A stretch of 64,000 nt of DNA from positions 646,185 to 710,184 of the forward strand of contig NZ_RBWV01000010.1 of NCBI RefSeq assembly GCF_003634695.1. The letters run 5' to 3'. Shown here piece after piece: positions 44,243 through 53,556 of this stretch; the stretch's first letter is position 1, and each line of letters starts with the position of its first letter. Position numbers and translations under genes: made by a program. The notes under the pieces were generated by a model. That model made no database searches and was not told the origin of the DNA. It was given only the letters and a program-made list of their open reading frames with translations. The DNA comes from Motilibacter peucedani (GTDB taxonomy: Bacteria; Actinomycetota; Actinomycetes; Motilibacterales; Motilibacteraceae).

Positions 44243-44248
44243 CGCGGC

Positions 44249-45011
44249 ATGCGGCTGTCCCTGACCGTCCTCGGCACGGCGACGCCCCACCCCGCGCCTG
44301 ACCGGCCGTGCTCCGGCTACCTGCTCGAGGCGGGGCAGACGCGCGTGTGGGTCGACGCCGGGCCGGGGTCGTTCGCCAACCTGCAGCGGCACACGGCGCC
44401 GCAGCACCTCGACGCCGTCTGGGTCTCCCACCTGCACGCCGACCACTGGACCGACCTGCTCAGCGCGTTCTACGCCTTCGCCTACGGCGGGCTCGAGCTG
44501 CCGAGGCCCGTGCCCGTGTGGGCACCGCCCGGGCTCGCGTCGCGGATCGCCGGGGCCTTCGGCCGCACCGACATGGGCGGGCTGCTCCGCCCCGCACCTC
44601 GAGCTGCACGAGCTGCACGACGGCGCACGCGTGGCGGTGGGGGAGCTCGAGCTCGAGGCGAGCGCCGTGCGGCACGACACCGAGGCGTACGCGTTGCGCG
44701 CCGAGCACCGCGGCACCGTCCTCGCCTACAGCGGCGACACCGGACCCTGCCCCGCGCTCGACCGTGCAGCCGCGGGCGCGGACCTCCTGCTCTGCGAGGC
44801 GGAGGCCGACCGGTGGGACCCCGGCGAGCCGCAGGTGCACCACACCCCCGAGGACGCGGGAGCGCTCGCGCGGCGTGCCGGCGTCGGCCGGCTGCTGGTG
44901 ACGCACGTCGGCCCGACGATGGGGCGTGAGGTCGCGACCGAGCGAGCTGCCTCGGTGTTCTGCGGTCCGACGCAGTGCGCCCGCGAGGACGAGCGGCACG
45001 AGCTGCCCTGA
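44249..45011 (+). pseudogene. MBL-fold metallo-hydrolase, frameshifted near 44590
   Basis: The first frame encodes LTVLGTATPHPAPDRPCSGYLLE and the metal motif SHLHADHWTDLL, then degenerates into Arg/Ala after RTDMGGLL. Another frame continues the fold from about 44595 (HLELHELHDGARVAVGELE) through YSGDTGPC and LLVTHVGPT to 45011. The slip lies in or near GGGCGGG or CCCC runs, typical of a miscounted homopolymer. Joined, it would be about 253 aa, similar to RNase Z-like or cyclic-nucleotide phosphodiesterase-like hydrolases. Decay or sequence error. Confidence 0.78.
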
Positions 45012-45092
45012 CTCGACGGCGCGATTCTCGCGGGCGTCCTGTCAGCCCCGAGGCGTAGGCTCGGCCGGCGTCCGACCAACAGGGAGCCGCCC

Positions 45093-46823
45093 GTGCTGTA
45101 CCGCTTGCTGCGCACCCGTTCTGCGCCCTACTCGACCCTGTTGGCAGGGGTCGTGGTGCTGCAGTTCGTCGGCACGCTGGCGTCGCTCTACCTGCCGCGG
45201 CTCAACGCCGACATCATCGACGAAGGCATCGTGCGCGGCGACACCGGCTACATCGTGCGCACCGGCGGCTGGATGCTGCTGGTCAGTGCGGTGCAGGTCG
45301 TCTGCTCGGTGACCGCGGTCTACCTCGGCGCGCGCACCGCCATGGGGATGGGGCGCGACATGCGGGCCGAGGTCTTCTCCCGCATCGGCACCTTCTCGAG
45401 CCGCGAGGTGGCGCGCTTCGGAGCGCCCTCGCTGATCACGCGCACCACCAACGACGTGCAGCAGGTGCAGATGGTGGCGCTGATGTTCTGCAGCATGTTC
45501 ATCGCCGCGCCCATCATGTGCGTCGGCGGCATCGTCATGGCGCTGCGCGAGGACGTCGGCCTCTCGTGGCTGGTGGTCGTCGCGGTGCCGGTCCTCGCGG
45601 GTGCCATCGGCCTGGTCATCCGCGAGATGGTGCCGCAGTTCCGCCTCATGCAGAAGCGCATCGACGTGGTCAACCGGGTGCTGCGCGAGCAGATCACCGG
45701 CATCCGCGTGGTGCGCGCCTTCGTGCGCGAGCCGCTGGAGACGGAGCGGTTCGGCGTGGCCAACGACGAGCTGTCGCGCACGGCGCTGCGCGTCGGCCGG
45801 CTGCAGGCGCGCATCTTCCCGCTGGTGCTGCTGATCCTCAACGTGTCCAGCGTCGCGGTGCTCTGGTTCGGCGCGCCGCGCGTCGACTCGGGCGCGATGC
45901 AGGTCGGCGCGCTGACCGCGTTCCTCAGCTACCTCGTGCAGATCCTCATGGCGGTCATGATGGCGACGTTCATGCTCGTCATGATCCCGAGGGCGGCGGT
46001 GTGCGCGGAGCGCATCACCGAGGTGCTCGACTGCGAGACCTCCGTCGTGCCCCCCTCCGAGCCCGTACGCGGTGGTGCGTCCCGCGGTGGCCGCCTCGAG
46101 TTCAGGGACGTCGAGTTCAGCTACCCCGGCGCCGCGGAGCCGGTGCTGCGCCGCATCTCCTTCGTCGCCGAGCCGGGGACCACGACGGCCGTGGTCGGCA
46201 GCACGGGCGCCGGCAAGACGACGCTGGTCTCGCTGGTGCCGAGGCTGTTCGACGCGACCGGGGGAGCTGTGCTGGTCGACGGGGTCGACGTCCGGGAGCT
46301 GGAGCTCCAGGACCTCTGGCGACGCGTGGCGATCGTCCCGCAGAAGCCCTACCTCTTCACCGGCACCGTCGCGAGCAACGTGCGCTACGGCAACCCTGAC
46401 GCGACTGACGAGGAGGTGTGGCGCTGCCTCGAGATCGCCCAGGGCAAGGACTTCGTGGCTGCCATGCCCGAGGGGCTCGCCTCTCCGGTCGCCCAGGGCG
46501 GCACCAACGTCTCGGGCGGACAGCGCCAGCGCATCTCCATCGCCCGGGCCCTGGCCCGCCGGCCGCAGGTCTACCTGTTCGACGACTCCTTCTCCGCCCT
46601 CGACCTGGGCACCGAAGCGAGGCTGCGCGCCGCGCTCTCCGAGGTGACGGCCGGTGCGACCGTCGTGGTCGTCGCGCAGCGGGTGTCGAGCATCCTCGAC
46701 GCCGACCAGATCCTCGTGCTGGACGACGGGCTGCTCGTCGGCCGCGGCACGCACGCCGAGCTGCTGGAGACCTGCGAGACCTACCGCGAGATCGTCGAGT
46801 CGCAGATGGCGGTGGCCGCGTGA
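45093..46823 (+). CDS. ABC exporter half-transporter, subunit 1 (degenerate catalytic site)
   Basis: A 576-aa fusion of a six-helix membrane domain and a nucleotide-binding domain. Walker [10 protein letters not shown] and signature NVSGGQRQR are canonical, but Walker B reads [11 protein letters not shown], with Asp in place of the catalytic Glu. That pattern marks one half of asymmetric heterodimers such as B. subtilis BmrC/BmrD (YheI/YheH). It pairs with the overlapping downstream gene. GTG 45093 follows GGGAG. Substrate unknown; multidrug or lipid-like export is typical. Confidence 0.9.
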   Translation: MLYRLLRTRSAPYSTLLAGVVVLQFVGTLASLYLPRLNADIIDEGIVRGDTGYIVRTGGWMLLVSAVQVVCSVTAVYLGARTAMGMGRDMRAEVFSRIGTFSSREVARFGAPSLITRTTNDVQQVQMVALMFCSMFIAAPIMCVGGIVMALREDVGLSWLVVVAVPVLAGAIGLVIREMVPQFRLMQKRIDVVNRVLREQITGIRVVRAFVREPLETERFGVANDELSRTALRVGRLQARIFPLVLLILNVSSVAVLWFGAPRVDSGAMQVGALTAFLSYLVQILMAVMMATFMLVMIPRAAVCAERITEVLDCETSVVPPSEPVRGGASRGGRLEFRDVEFSYPGAAEPVLRRISFVAEPGTTTAVVGSTGAGKTTLVSLVPRLFDATGGAVLVDGVDVRELELQDLWRRVAIVPQKPYLFTGTVASNVRYGNPDATDEEVWRCLEIAQGKDFVAAMPEGLASPVAQGGTNVSGGQRQRISIARALARRPQVYLFDDSFSALDLGTEARLRAALSEVTAGATVVVVAQRVSSILDADQILVLDDGLLVGRGTHAELLETCETYREIVESQMAVAA

Positions 46824-48823
46824 GCGTCGGCGCCGGGCAGGCCCGGGCGGTTCCGCAGCGGCTGCCCGGAGCCCCGCGAGGTGGTCCGGGGCGCGGCGGC
46901 CCCGGCATGGGGCTCGGCATGCCGGTCGAGAAGTCCATGGACTTCGGTCCCTCGGCCCGCCGACTGATGGCGCGGTTGCGGCCGCACCGTGCGCAGGTCG
47001 TGCTCGTGGTGGCCCTGGCAGTGGTCAGCGTCGTCCTCAGCGTGCTCGGGCCGAAGATCCTCGGTCGGGCGACCGACGTCATCTTCACCGGGCTGGTGAG
47101 CCGGCAGCTGCCTGCCGGCTCCACGAAGCAGGAGGTCGTCGAGGCGGCGCGGGCGCGCGGCGACGGTGCACGCGCCGACCTGCTCAGCGGGATGCACCTG
47201 ACGCCCGGCCACGGCATCGACCTCGCGCACCTCCACCGCTTGCTGCTCCTGGGTCTGCTGCTCTACGTGGCCGCCAGCCTGCTCGGGTGGCTGCAGGGCT
47301 GGCTGCTCGCCGGGATCGTGCAGCGGGTGGTGGTCCGCCTGCGCGAGGAGGTCGAGGAGAAGCTCAACCGCCTGCCGCTGCCCTACTTCGACAAGCAGCC
47401 GCGCGGCGAGCTGCTGAGCCGGGTGACCAACGACATCGACAACGTGCAGCAGACGCTGCAGCAGACCCTGAGCCAGCTGCTCACCTCGCTGCTGACGATG
47501 GTCGGCGTCCTGAGCATGATGTTCTGGATCTCGCCGCTGCTCGCGCTCGTGGCCCTGGTGGCGGTGCCGCTCTCGGTCGTCGTGACCAAGCAGATCGCCA
47601 CGCGCTCGCAGAAGCAGTTCATCGCGCAGTGGCAGCACACCGGCGCGCTCAACGGCGTGATCGAGGAGTCCTACACCGGCCACGAGCTGGTCAAGGTCTT
47701 CGGGCGGCAGGCGGAGACCGAAGCTGACTTCCGGGCGAAGAACGACCAGCTCTACCAGGCGAGCTTCGGCGCGCAGTTCGTCTCCGGGATCATCATGCCG
47801 GCGATGTTCTTCATCGGGAACCTCAGCTACGTGGTGGTGGCCGTCGTGGGCGGGCTGCGCGTCGCGTCGGGCGCCATCACCCTCGGCGAGGTGCAGGCGT
47901 TCATCCAGTACTCACGGCAGTTCACCCAGCCGCTGACGCAGGTCGCCTCGATGGCCAACCTGCTGCAGTCGGGGGTCGCGTCAGCCGAGCGGGTCTTCGA
48001 CCTGCTCGACGCCGACGAGCAGTCGCCCGACCCCTCCGACGCGGCGGTGGTGCGCTCGGCGCGCGGGCGCGTCGAGTTCGAGCACGTGTCGTTCCGCTAC
48101 GAGCCCGACCGGCCCCTGATCGAGGACCTCTCGCTCGTGGCCGAACCCGGTCAGACGGTGGCGATCGTCGGCCCGACCGGCGCGGGCAAGACGACGCTGG
48201 TGAACCTGGTGCTGCGCTTCTACGAGATCGACGGCGGGCGCATCACCCTCGACGGTGTCGACGTCCGGTCGATGACCCGGGCGGACCTGCGTCGTCGCGT
48301 CGGCATGGTGCTGCAGGACACGTGGCTCTTCGGCGGGACGATCCGCGACAACATCGCCTACGGCCGGCCCGACGCCTCGGACGAGGAGGTGCTGGCGGCA
48401 GCGCGGGCGACCTACGTCGACCGCTTCGTGCACAGCCTGCCCGACGGCTACGACACGGTGATCGACGCCGAGGGCGACAACATCAGCGCGGGGGAGAAGC
48501 AGCTCATCACCATCGCCCGCGCGTTCCTGTCCGACCCCTCGCTGCTCATCCTCGACGAGGCCACCAGCTCGGTCGACACGCGCACGGAGGTCCTCGTGCA
48601 GCGGGCCATGGCTGCGCTGCGCTCCGACCGCACGAGCTTCGTCATCGCCCACCGGCTGTCCACCATCCGCGACGCGGACCTGATCCTGTTCATGGAGGAC
48701 GGGCGCATCGTGGAGCAGGGCATGCACGACGAGCTGGTGGCAGCGCGCGGGGCCTACTACCGCCTGCACCAGGCGCAGTTCACCCGTGGCGCCGACGAGA
48801 CCGCTGCTGCCGCGACGGTCTAG
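46820..48823 (+). CDS. ABC exporter half-transporter, subunit 2 (canonical catalytic Glu)
   Basis: A 667-aa ABC exporter half. A Gly/Pro-rich N-terminal tail precedes TM1. An insertion of about 60 residues (about 95-130, with [15 protein letters not shown]) lies between TM1 and TM2. The nucleotide-binding domain has Walker [10 protein letters not shown], an altered signature NISAGEKQL and canonical Walker [13 protein letters not shown]. Together with subunit 1 it makes one consensus and one degenerate ATP site. GTG 46820 overlaps the upstream TGA (GTGA); the in-frame extension to 46418 is a shadow of subunit 1. Confidence 0.9.
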   Translation: MSVGAGQARAVPQRLPGAPRGGPGRGGPGMGLGMPVEKSMDFGPSARRLMARLRPHRAQVVLVVALAVVSVVLSVLGPKILGRATDVIFTGLVSRQLPAGSTKQEVVEAARARGDGARADLLSGMHLTPGHGIDLAHLHRLLLLGLLLYVAASLLGWLQGWLLAGIVQRVVVRLREEVEEKLNRLPLPYFDKQPRGELLSRVTNDIDNVQQTLQQTLSQLLTSLLTMVGVLSMMFWISPLLALVALVAVPLSVVVTKQIATRSQKQFIAQWQHTGALNGVIEESYTGHELVKVFGRQAETEADFRAKNDQLYQASFGAQFVSGIIMPAMFFIGNLSYVVVAVVGGLRVASGAITLGEVQAFIQYSRQFTQPLTQVASMANLLQSGVASAERVFDLLDADEQSPDPSDAAVVRSARGRVEFEHVSFRYEPDRPLIEDLSLVAEPGQTVAIVGPTGAGKTTLVNLVLRFYEIDGGRITLDGVDVRSMTRADLRRRVGMVLQDTWLFGGTIRDNIAYGRPDASDEEVLAAARATYVDRFVHSLPDGYDTVIDAEGDNISAGEKQLITIARAFLSDPSLLILDEATSSVDTRTEVLVQRAMAALRSDRTSFVIAHRLSTIRDADLILFMEDGRIVEQGMHDELVAARGAYYRLHQAQFTRGADETAAAATV

Positions 48824-48842
48824 CAGGTGCCACCATCTGCAC

Positions 48843-49433
48843 ATGAGCGCTCGACCTCGTGCGGCCGCGGCCGCCTTCACGGCTGCACTCCTCCTGGCGT
48901 CGGGCACTCCCGGCACCGCTGAGGCCTCGACGGCCCCCGCCCACCGCACCACGACCTCGCGGGTGCACATCACCGGCTGCCCTGCCGGCTGCACGGTCAC
49001 GGCCTGGCGCTCCACCATCCCGACCGGTGCCTCGAGCGAGGGGGCGCTGGACACCGCGTCCGTACGCCACGGCCGTGCGGTCCTGCACGTGCCGACCAGC
49101 GTGACGCGCTACCTGTTCTTCCTGGTCGCCGACCGCGCCGACCACCAGGCGGGCGAGGGGCTCGTGGGCGTCGCCCTGCGCTACGACGGCACGCGCGTCG
49201 GCCAGGTCGTCAGCGCACCGCAGGCAGCGCGTGCTGCCGCCGGCTACGACTGCTGGGCCGGCACCACTCTCTCGGACGTGACCTTCCGGTTCCGGGCGCA
49301 GCTGTTCCCGAGTGTCGTCAACGGCTTCCGCCGTGACAGTCTGCGGGTGTGGTCGGTCCGCGTGGTACGCACCGCTGGGCCCTCGGCCACCACCTTCCAC
49401 GGCGCGCTTCCCAAGCAGGACGCCGCCTGCTGA
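48843..49433 (+). CDS. Secreted protein of unknown function
   Basis: A 196-aa protein with a Sec signal peptide (MSARPRAAAAAFTAALLLASGTPGTAEAS). Mature sequence has a CPAGC pair, a lone Cys near residue 138 and a C-terminal Cys, suggesting disulfides, and a beta-rich middle (VTRYLFFLVADRAD, VGVALRYDGTRVGQVV). No family recognised. CACCAT lies 6 nt before ATG 48843. It lies 19 bp after the ABC exporter gene. Confidence 0.75.
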   Translation: MSARPRAAAAAFTAALLLASGTPGTAEASTAPAHRTTTSRVHITGCPAGCTVTAWRSTIPTGASSEGALDTASVRHGRAVLHVPTSVTRYLFFLVADRADHQAGEGLVGVALRYDGTRVGQVVSAPQAARAAAGYDCWAGTTLSDVTFRFRAQLFPSVVNGFRRDSLRVWSVRVVRTAGPSATTFHGALPKQDAAC

Positions 49434-49437
49434 TCCG

Positions 49438-49890
49438 GTGGCCACCTACGTCGTGAACTACAACCCGCTGCGGGCGACGTGGGGACCCGCCGACCGGGCG
49501 CGCGCAGTGGGGGAGACGGCGCGGGGGCGGCGCGTCGCCGAGCGGTGGAGCACTGGCGGGCGTACCTCGGGCGTCGTGCCGGGTGACCGGGCCGTCCTGC
49601 TCAGGCAGGGACCCGGGCGGCGCGGCCTGATCGGCCGCGGCACGTTCACCAGCACGATCTACCGCGATGCACACTGGGACGGCAGTCCACGCGATGCCAA
49701 CTACGCCGACATCCTGTGGGACGTCCTGCTCGACGACGCCGACGTGATCTCCCTCGAGGAGGTGCGCGCCGTGGCGCCGTCGGTCCCCTGGAACCACCTG
49801 CAGGGGTCGGGCGTACGCGTGCGGCCGCCCGACGACGTCGCGCTGGAGCGCTTGTGGGCGACGTTCGCGCGTGGGCCCGCGGGGGAGTGA
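49438..49890 (+). CDS. EVE-like (PUA-superfamily) single-domain protein
   Basis: A 150-aa protein: YVVNYNPLRATWG at the start, VLLRQGPGRRGLIGRGTF in the middle, then HWDGSPRDANYADILWDVLL and SGVRVRPPDD. This is the pattern of EVE-like domains found at the N-terminus of some HNH/McrA-type endonucleases, where they read modified bases. Here no nuclease domain follows. The GTG lies 4 bp after the secreted protein stop. It may be a reader of modified DNA or RNA, or a remnant of a larger restriction enzyme. Confidence 0.6.
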   Translation: MATYVVNYNPLRATWGPADRARAVGETARGRRVAERWSTGGRTSGVVPGDRAVLLRQGPGRRGLIGRGTFTSTIYRDAHWDGSPRDANYADILWDVLLDDADVISLEEVRAVAPSVPWNHLQGSGVRVRPPDDVALERLWATFARGPAGE

Positions 49891-49896
49891 CCCGAG

Positions 49897-50511
49897 TCAG
49901 GAGACGGCTGCGGGGACACGGCCCGTCGCGCCGAGCAGCCTGTGCAGCAGCGGCGCGTCCGCCGGCACCTGCACAGCCGCTCGGAACAGCCCCGGGATGC
50001 CGTCCGGGGCGCTCTCGGTGAACGGTCCCACCCAGCCGTAGGCGAACGCGACCAGCGTTGCGGTGGCCGGGCCGTCGGCATCGAAGGGCTGCTGGACCGC
50101 TGTGGCGAGGTCCCAGCCGTGGATGAGCACTTCGTCGACGGCTGCAGCGGCAGCGTCGCGCGCCTGCATCTCGACACCGCCGACGGAGGTCGTGCCCTCC
50201 CACGCGGCGGGATCCCGCCACGCACGAGCGAGGTCGGACAGCCGCTCCGGCACGCGGTCGCGCCATCCGTCCTGGAGCACGATCTCCTCGAGCGGTGTCC
50301 CGGAACCGGTGGGCTGCTTGCGCGCGGCCGCGGCGAAGGCCAGGGCCAGGTCGTCGATGTGCGCGACCAGCGCCGCTACGGCGATGCCCTCGCAGGGTGT
50401 CGGTGCGTCGAGGTCCTGGTCGGACAGGCTCTGAACGAGTTCGGCCAGCTTCCGGGTGGCCGGGTCGAGCTCGACCTCGACGGACGCTGCTGTCGGGTGC
50501 TGCGCCTGCAC
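49897..50511 (-). CDS. Maleylpyruvate isomerase/DinB-like (TIGR03086-type) protein
   Basis: A 204-aa four-helix protein of the mycothiol-dependent maleylpyruvate isomerase/DinB superfamily. Motifs: LDAPTPCEGIAVAALVAHIDDLALAFA (with the helix-2 His) and DEVLIHGWDLATAVQQP, the HGWDLA signature containing the metal His. Many members act in mycothiol-linked metabolism. GTG 50511 follows GAGGAGGG. It is last of a co-directional group after the SARP gene (86-bp gap). Confidence 0.82.
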   Translation of the reverse strand: MQAQHPTAASVEVELDPATRKLAELVQSLSDQDLDAPTPCEGIAVAALVAHIDDLALAFAAAARKQPTGSGTPLEEIVLQDGWRDRVPERLSDLARAWRDPAAWEGTTSVGGVEMQARDAAAAAVDEVLIHGWDLATAVQQPFDADGPATATLVAFAYGWVGPFTESAPDGIPGLFRAAVQVPADAPLLHRLLGATGRVPAAVS

Positions 50512-50597
50512 GGCGGCCCTCCTCTGTCGAACGGTGCTGTCGGAGGAGGAGACGAGCGAAGGGCCCCCGACTGGTCGGAGGCGCGTCGTCGACCGAC

Positions 50598-51500
50598 TCA
50601 CGCGACCCGCACGTGCGCGGGACGGGTCGCGGTCCGGGTCGGACGAGCCTTCCTGCCGCACCGGTTGCCGGAGGCGGACCTCGGGCCGGTCGCGGCCGGC
50701 GGCAGCAGCAGGTGCGGGGCGTGCACCAGGATGTCGAGCTCGAGCTGTTGCAGCTGCGGCGATGGGTCGACCCCCAGCTCGTCGGCCAGCACCGAACGAC
50801 CGCGCCGCAGCGCGGCCAGGGCCTCCGCCTGCCTCCCGCAGCGGTAGAGCGCCACGGCGTGCAGCTCGAGCAAGCGCTCGCGCATGGGATGGGCGGCCAC
50901 CAGCGCCTCGAGCTCTCCCACCAGCAGGGAGTGCCTGCCCAGGTGCAGGAGCGACTGCGCCCGCAGCTCGAGCGCCGTCATCCGCAGGCCCTCGAGCCGG
51001 GTGGATTCGAGGTCGACGAGGTCCCGTCCACTCGCCCCGGCGAAGGGCGGGCCGCTCCAGAGCGCGGCAGCCTCGTCGCACCGGTCCACGACGGCCGCGT
51101 CGTCGCCGGCGCGGCTCGCTGCGTACGCCTCCGCGACGTGCGCGCTGAAGACCTCAGCGTCGACGCTGCCGTCGGGCAGTCGCAGTGAGTACCCCGCGCA
51201 CGCGCGGACGAGCACCTGCGACGTGGTACGCGGTGGCCTCGTGGGCTCCAGCTGCGAGCGCAGGTGCGACACCGCGACCAGCAGCGCAGCGTGTCCCCGG
51301 CTGCCCGCGTCGTCGCCCCACACCTCGGTGACCAGCCGGTCGGCCGGCACCACCTCGCCACGCGCAGCGACGAGAGCGGCGAGGACCGCCCGCTCGCGTC
51401 CGCCCCGCACCAGGGCCTCGCCGACCGGGGTGGTGATCGAGATCCGCCCGAGCACCGCGAGAGACACCCCTGTCACGGACCGCTGCGCCGGTGCGCTCAT
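50598..51500 (-). CDS. SARP/AfsR-type transcriptional regulator (BTAD domain)
   Basis: A 300-aa Streptomyces antibiotic regulatory protein-like activator. The N-terminal OmpR-type winged helix (VLGRISITTPVG, LAALVAARGEVVPADRLVTEVWG) is followed by a bacterial transcriptional activation domain (DAEVFSAHVAEAY, ELEALVAAHPMRERL, GRQAEALAALRRGR, ELGVDPSPQLQQLE). There is no ATPase domain. SARPs often control secondary-metabolite clusters, but no biosynthetic genes lie nearby. ATG 51500 overlaps the ABM gene stop (ATGA). Confidence 0.88.
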   Translation of the reverse strand: MSAPAQRSVTGVSLAVLGRISITTPVGEALVRGGRERAVLAALVAARGEVVPADRLVTEVWGDDAGSRGHAALLVAVSHLRSQLEPTRPPRTTSQVLVRACAGYSLRLPDGSVDAEVFSAHVAEAYAASRAGDDAAVVDRCDEAAALWSGPPFAGASGRDLVDLESTRLEGLRMTALELRAQSLLHLGRHSLLVGELEALVAAHPMRERLLELHAVALYRCGRQAEALAALRRGRSVLADELGVDPSPQLQQLELDILVHAPHLLLPPAATGPRSASGNRCGRKARPTRTATRPAHVRVA

Positions 51501-51814
51501 CGCGGACCGGCGGCCAGAGCGCCGCCGTCGTGGATGACGTCGTAGAGGCCCGGGGTCGAGGGGAAGCGCGCCCACTCCGGCCGCGTGACCAGGGCCCGGA
51601 AGCGGTCGTCGTGTGCGTCGCGCCAGTGGTCGGCGCTGGCCCACTCGGCGACGTTGACGAACCGGTATCGGGTGGTATCTACGAGCGCCCGGTGGAGACG
51701 GTGACCGAGGTAGCCGGGCCGCACGCTCATCGTCGCGTTCACCTCCCGCCACTGGGTGAGGAACTGCTCGTCGGCGCCCGCAGGCACCTGGAAGCTGTTG
51801 ATGAAGAGCACCAC
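51497..51814 (-). CDS. Antibiotic biosynthesis monooxygenase (ABM) domain protein
   Basis: A 105-aa ferredoxin-like dimeric alpha/beta barrel: VVLFINSFQVPAGADEQFLTQWREV, RPGYLGHRLHRAL, FVNVAEWASADHW. The family includes cofactor-free monooxygenases and heme-degrading proteins. GTG 51814 is chosen because GGAGG lies 6 nt upstream; an extension to 51997 would run into the TetR gene. It overlaps the SARP gene and is divergent from the TetR gene, whose palindromic operator lies between. Confidence 0.82.
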   Translation of the reverse strand: MVLFINSFQVPAGADEQFLTQWREVNATMSVRPGYLGHRLHRALVDTTRYRFVNVAEWASADHWRDAHDDRFRALVTRPEWARFPSTPGLYDVIHDGGALAAGPR

Positions 51815-51832
51815 GCCGACCTCCGTTTTGAC

Positions 51833-51846
51833 TGCACAGTTGTGCA
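51833..51846. promoter_or_regulatory. Palindromic operator TGCACA-GT-TGTGCA
   Basis: Perfect 6+2+6 palindrome between the divergent ABM and TetR genes, with an extra half-site TGCACA at 51852-51857. It lies at the -35 position of the TetR promoter (-10 TATAGT at 51862). Binding by the adjacent TetR protein is inferred. Confidence 0.6.
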
Positions 51847-51861
51847 ATGAATGCACAGAGG

Positions 51862-51867
51862 TATAGT
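51862..51867 (+). promoter_or_regulatory. Leaderless -10 element for the TetR gene
   Basis: TATAGT, 6 nt before ATG 51874: the closest match to consensus in the window. Confidence 0.6.
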
Positions 51868-51873
51868 CCAGGC

Positions 51874-52584
51874 ATGGCTCCACGTCAAGCACCCCCCGAG
51901 GCGACGCGCACGAGCAGCGGACGGGCCGCCCAGAAGCGGCGCACGAGAGCAGCGATCGTGGACGCCACGGCCCGCCTGGTCGCCCAGGGGCTGACACCGT
52001 CGGTCGACGACGTGGCAGCAGCCGCTGATGTCTCGCGCCGCACCGTCTACTCGTACTTCCCGACGCTCGACCAGCTGCTGCTCGACGCCACCCTCGGGGC
52101 CCTGACCGCCACGACCATGGACGCGGTGCCGCCGGCCGACGACACGACCGGCGACACGGGCGACACCACCGCCGGGTCGGGGGACCCGAGGGCCGCGGCT
52201 CTCGACCGCGTCGACGCGCTAATGCACTCGCTCACCGCGACCGCCGACACCACGCTGCCCCTGGGGCGCAAGATCATCGCGCTCACCGTCGACGCACCTG
52301 CTCCGAGCGAGGACCAGCCCCGGAGGGGGTACCGACGGGTCGAGTGGGTCGAGCGGGCAGTGGCGCCGCTGCGCGACGTGCTCGACGACGAGCAGCACGC
52401 GCGCCTCGTCGCGGCGCTCGCGGTCGTCGCCGGCTGGGAGTCGATGATCGTGCTGCGCGACGTCTGCGGCCTCGAGGCCCGGCGTGAGGACGAGGTCCTG
52501 CGGTGGGTCGCGGCCAGCCTCGTGCGGGCGATGCTGGACGAGGTGGCCAGGGGAGCGCCTCCACCCGAGGCATCCCGCCCGTGA
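51874..52584 (+). CDS. TetR/AcrR family transcriptional regulator
   Basis: A 236-aa repressor. The N-terminal helix-turn-helix reads AAIVDATARLVAQGLTPSVDDVAAAADVSRRTVYSYFPTLDQLL, typical of the family. An unusual Asp/Thr-rich linker (DDTTGDTGDTTAGSGD) precedes the ligand-binding domain. It is divergent from the ABM-SARP genes, with the palindrome at 51833-51846 as the probable operator. The start at 51874 follows TATAGT by 6 nt. Confidence 0.88.
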   Translation: MAPRQAPPEATRTSSGRAAQKRRTRAAIVDATARLVAQGLTPSVDDVAAAADVSRRTVYSYFPTLDQLLLDATLGALTATTMDAVPPADDTTGDTGDTTAGSGDPRAAALDRVDALMHSLTATADTTLPLGRKIIALTVDAPAPSEDQPRRGYRRVEWVERAVAPLRDVLDDEQHARLVAALAVVAGWESMIVLRDVCGLEARREDEVLRWVAASLVRAMLDEVARGAPPPEASRP

Positions 52585-52604
52585 CCGCCCGACCCCACGT
52601 GGCC

Positions 52605-52932
52605 TCAGGCCCCGGGCGCGTCCTGGATGAGGCTGAGCGTGTTGCCGGCCGGGTCCTGCACCAATGCCTTGTCACCAGCCGTCGTCGATAGGAGGCAGGA
52701 GGACCTGGCCGCCCAGGGCGGTCACCAGCTCCACGGTGGCCGCGAGGTCATCGACCGTCACACCGATGGTCACCCGCGCCTCTTCGGCGTCGACCACGGC
52801 TCCGCCCGGGCCCTGCGCCGGTCGCAGCAGCGCGTAGCCGGGTCCGCGCTCGTCCACCTGCCACCCCAGCAGGGCGCCGTAGAACTGCGCTAGCCCCTCG
52901 CGGTAGCGCCGCCCCGTCCCCTGCGCAGCCAC
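52605..52932 (-). pseudogene. VOC family protein, broken (frameshift near 52675)
   Basis: The frame from 52932 encodes EGLAQFYGALLGWQVDERG, then ALGGQVLLPPIDDGW, and stops at 52672; the missing end (DKALVQDPAGNTLSLIQDAPGA) is encoded in another frame to 52605, one extra base apart. Upstream of 52932 no clean N-terminus joins on, so the start is also damaged or missing. A short acidic frame (PVADEDPSPVDDELDEW) lies just upstream in a third frame. It looks like a decayed glyoxalase-fold gene, or a sequence error. Confidence 0.65.
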
Positions 52933-53048
52933 TCGTCCAGCTCGTCGTCGACGGGGCTCGGGTCCTCGTCGGCCACGGGCACAAGGCCATGTCGGACAGG
53001 GCGAAGTAGCAAGCGACCACTTCGCGGCCCGGTCCTCGTCCCACCGGC

Positions 53049-53426
53049 ATGCAGATGACGACGAGGGTGCTCAGCGTGGCGCTGCCGGTGGCTGACATGG
53101 ATGCCGCGGTGGCGTTCTACGTCGGCGTGCTGGGTTGCGAGGTGCGCTACGACGTCGAGGCCGTGCCCGGCGTGCGGATGGTGGAGGTGGTGCCGCCCGG
53201 GTCCCAGGTCGGCATCGTGCTGCTCCCTCCGGACAGTCCGGTGCCGATCGCCGTACGCCTGGGCACCTCTGACGCCGACGCGGCGTACGCGCGGCTGGCC
53301 GCCACGGACGGCGTGGTGCTGCACAACGACGAGGTGCTGCGATGGGAGGGGGTGCCGCCGATGTTCCACTTCAGCGACCCCCAGGGCAACTCGCTGGTCT
53401 ACCTCGAGACCTCCAAGCCGGCCTGA
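53049..53426 (+). CDS. VOC family protein (glyoxalase fold)
   Basis: A 125-aa vicinal-oxygen-chelate protein: VLSVALPVADMDAAVAFYVGVLGCEVRYD and MFHFSDPQGNSLVYLE give the first unit and the metal-ligand Glu of the last strand. Function unknown. ATG 53049. A probable old paralog of the broken gene at 52605-52932, in opposite orientation, lies 116 bp away. Confidence 0.82.
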   Translation: MQMTTRVLSVALPVADMDAAVAFYVGVLGCEVRYDVEAVPGVRMVEVVPPGSQVGIVLLPPDSPVPIAVRLGTSDADAAYARLAATDGVVLHNDEVLRWEGVPPMFHFSDPQGNSLVYLETSKPA

Positions 53427-53510
53427 CCCCTCGGGCAGCAGAGGGTCCTGTCGTTGCCGAACCGTGACCTCCGACGCCCTTGCTCGGTCCGAACCGACGC
53501 CCTACGGTGG

Positions 53511-53535
53511 CGATGCGTTTCGACGATGCGTATCG
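53511..53535. promoter_or_regulatory. Tandem LacI-type operators upstream of the regulator gene
   Basis: CGATGCGTTTCG (53511-53522) and CGATGCGTATCG (53524-53535), 13 bp apart, in front of the LacI gene. The second is an imperfect palindrome (CGAT-N4-ATCG) and is the exact reverse complement of the site at 54632-54643. Confidence 0.65.
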
Positions 53536-53556
53536 ATGACTGGGGGAGGTGGCCGC

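Noticed and set aside
49897..52584. A secondary-metabolite cluster around the SARP, ABM and TetR genes
   Set aside because: No synthase, peptide-precursor or tailoring genes in the surrounding 10 kb; the regulators alone are not evidence of a cluster.
52890..52979. A 30-codon acidic open frame (PVADEDPSPVDDELDEW) as a separate small gene
   Set aside because: It lies within the decayed VOC region, lacks a ribosome site and is too short to support.
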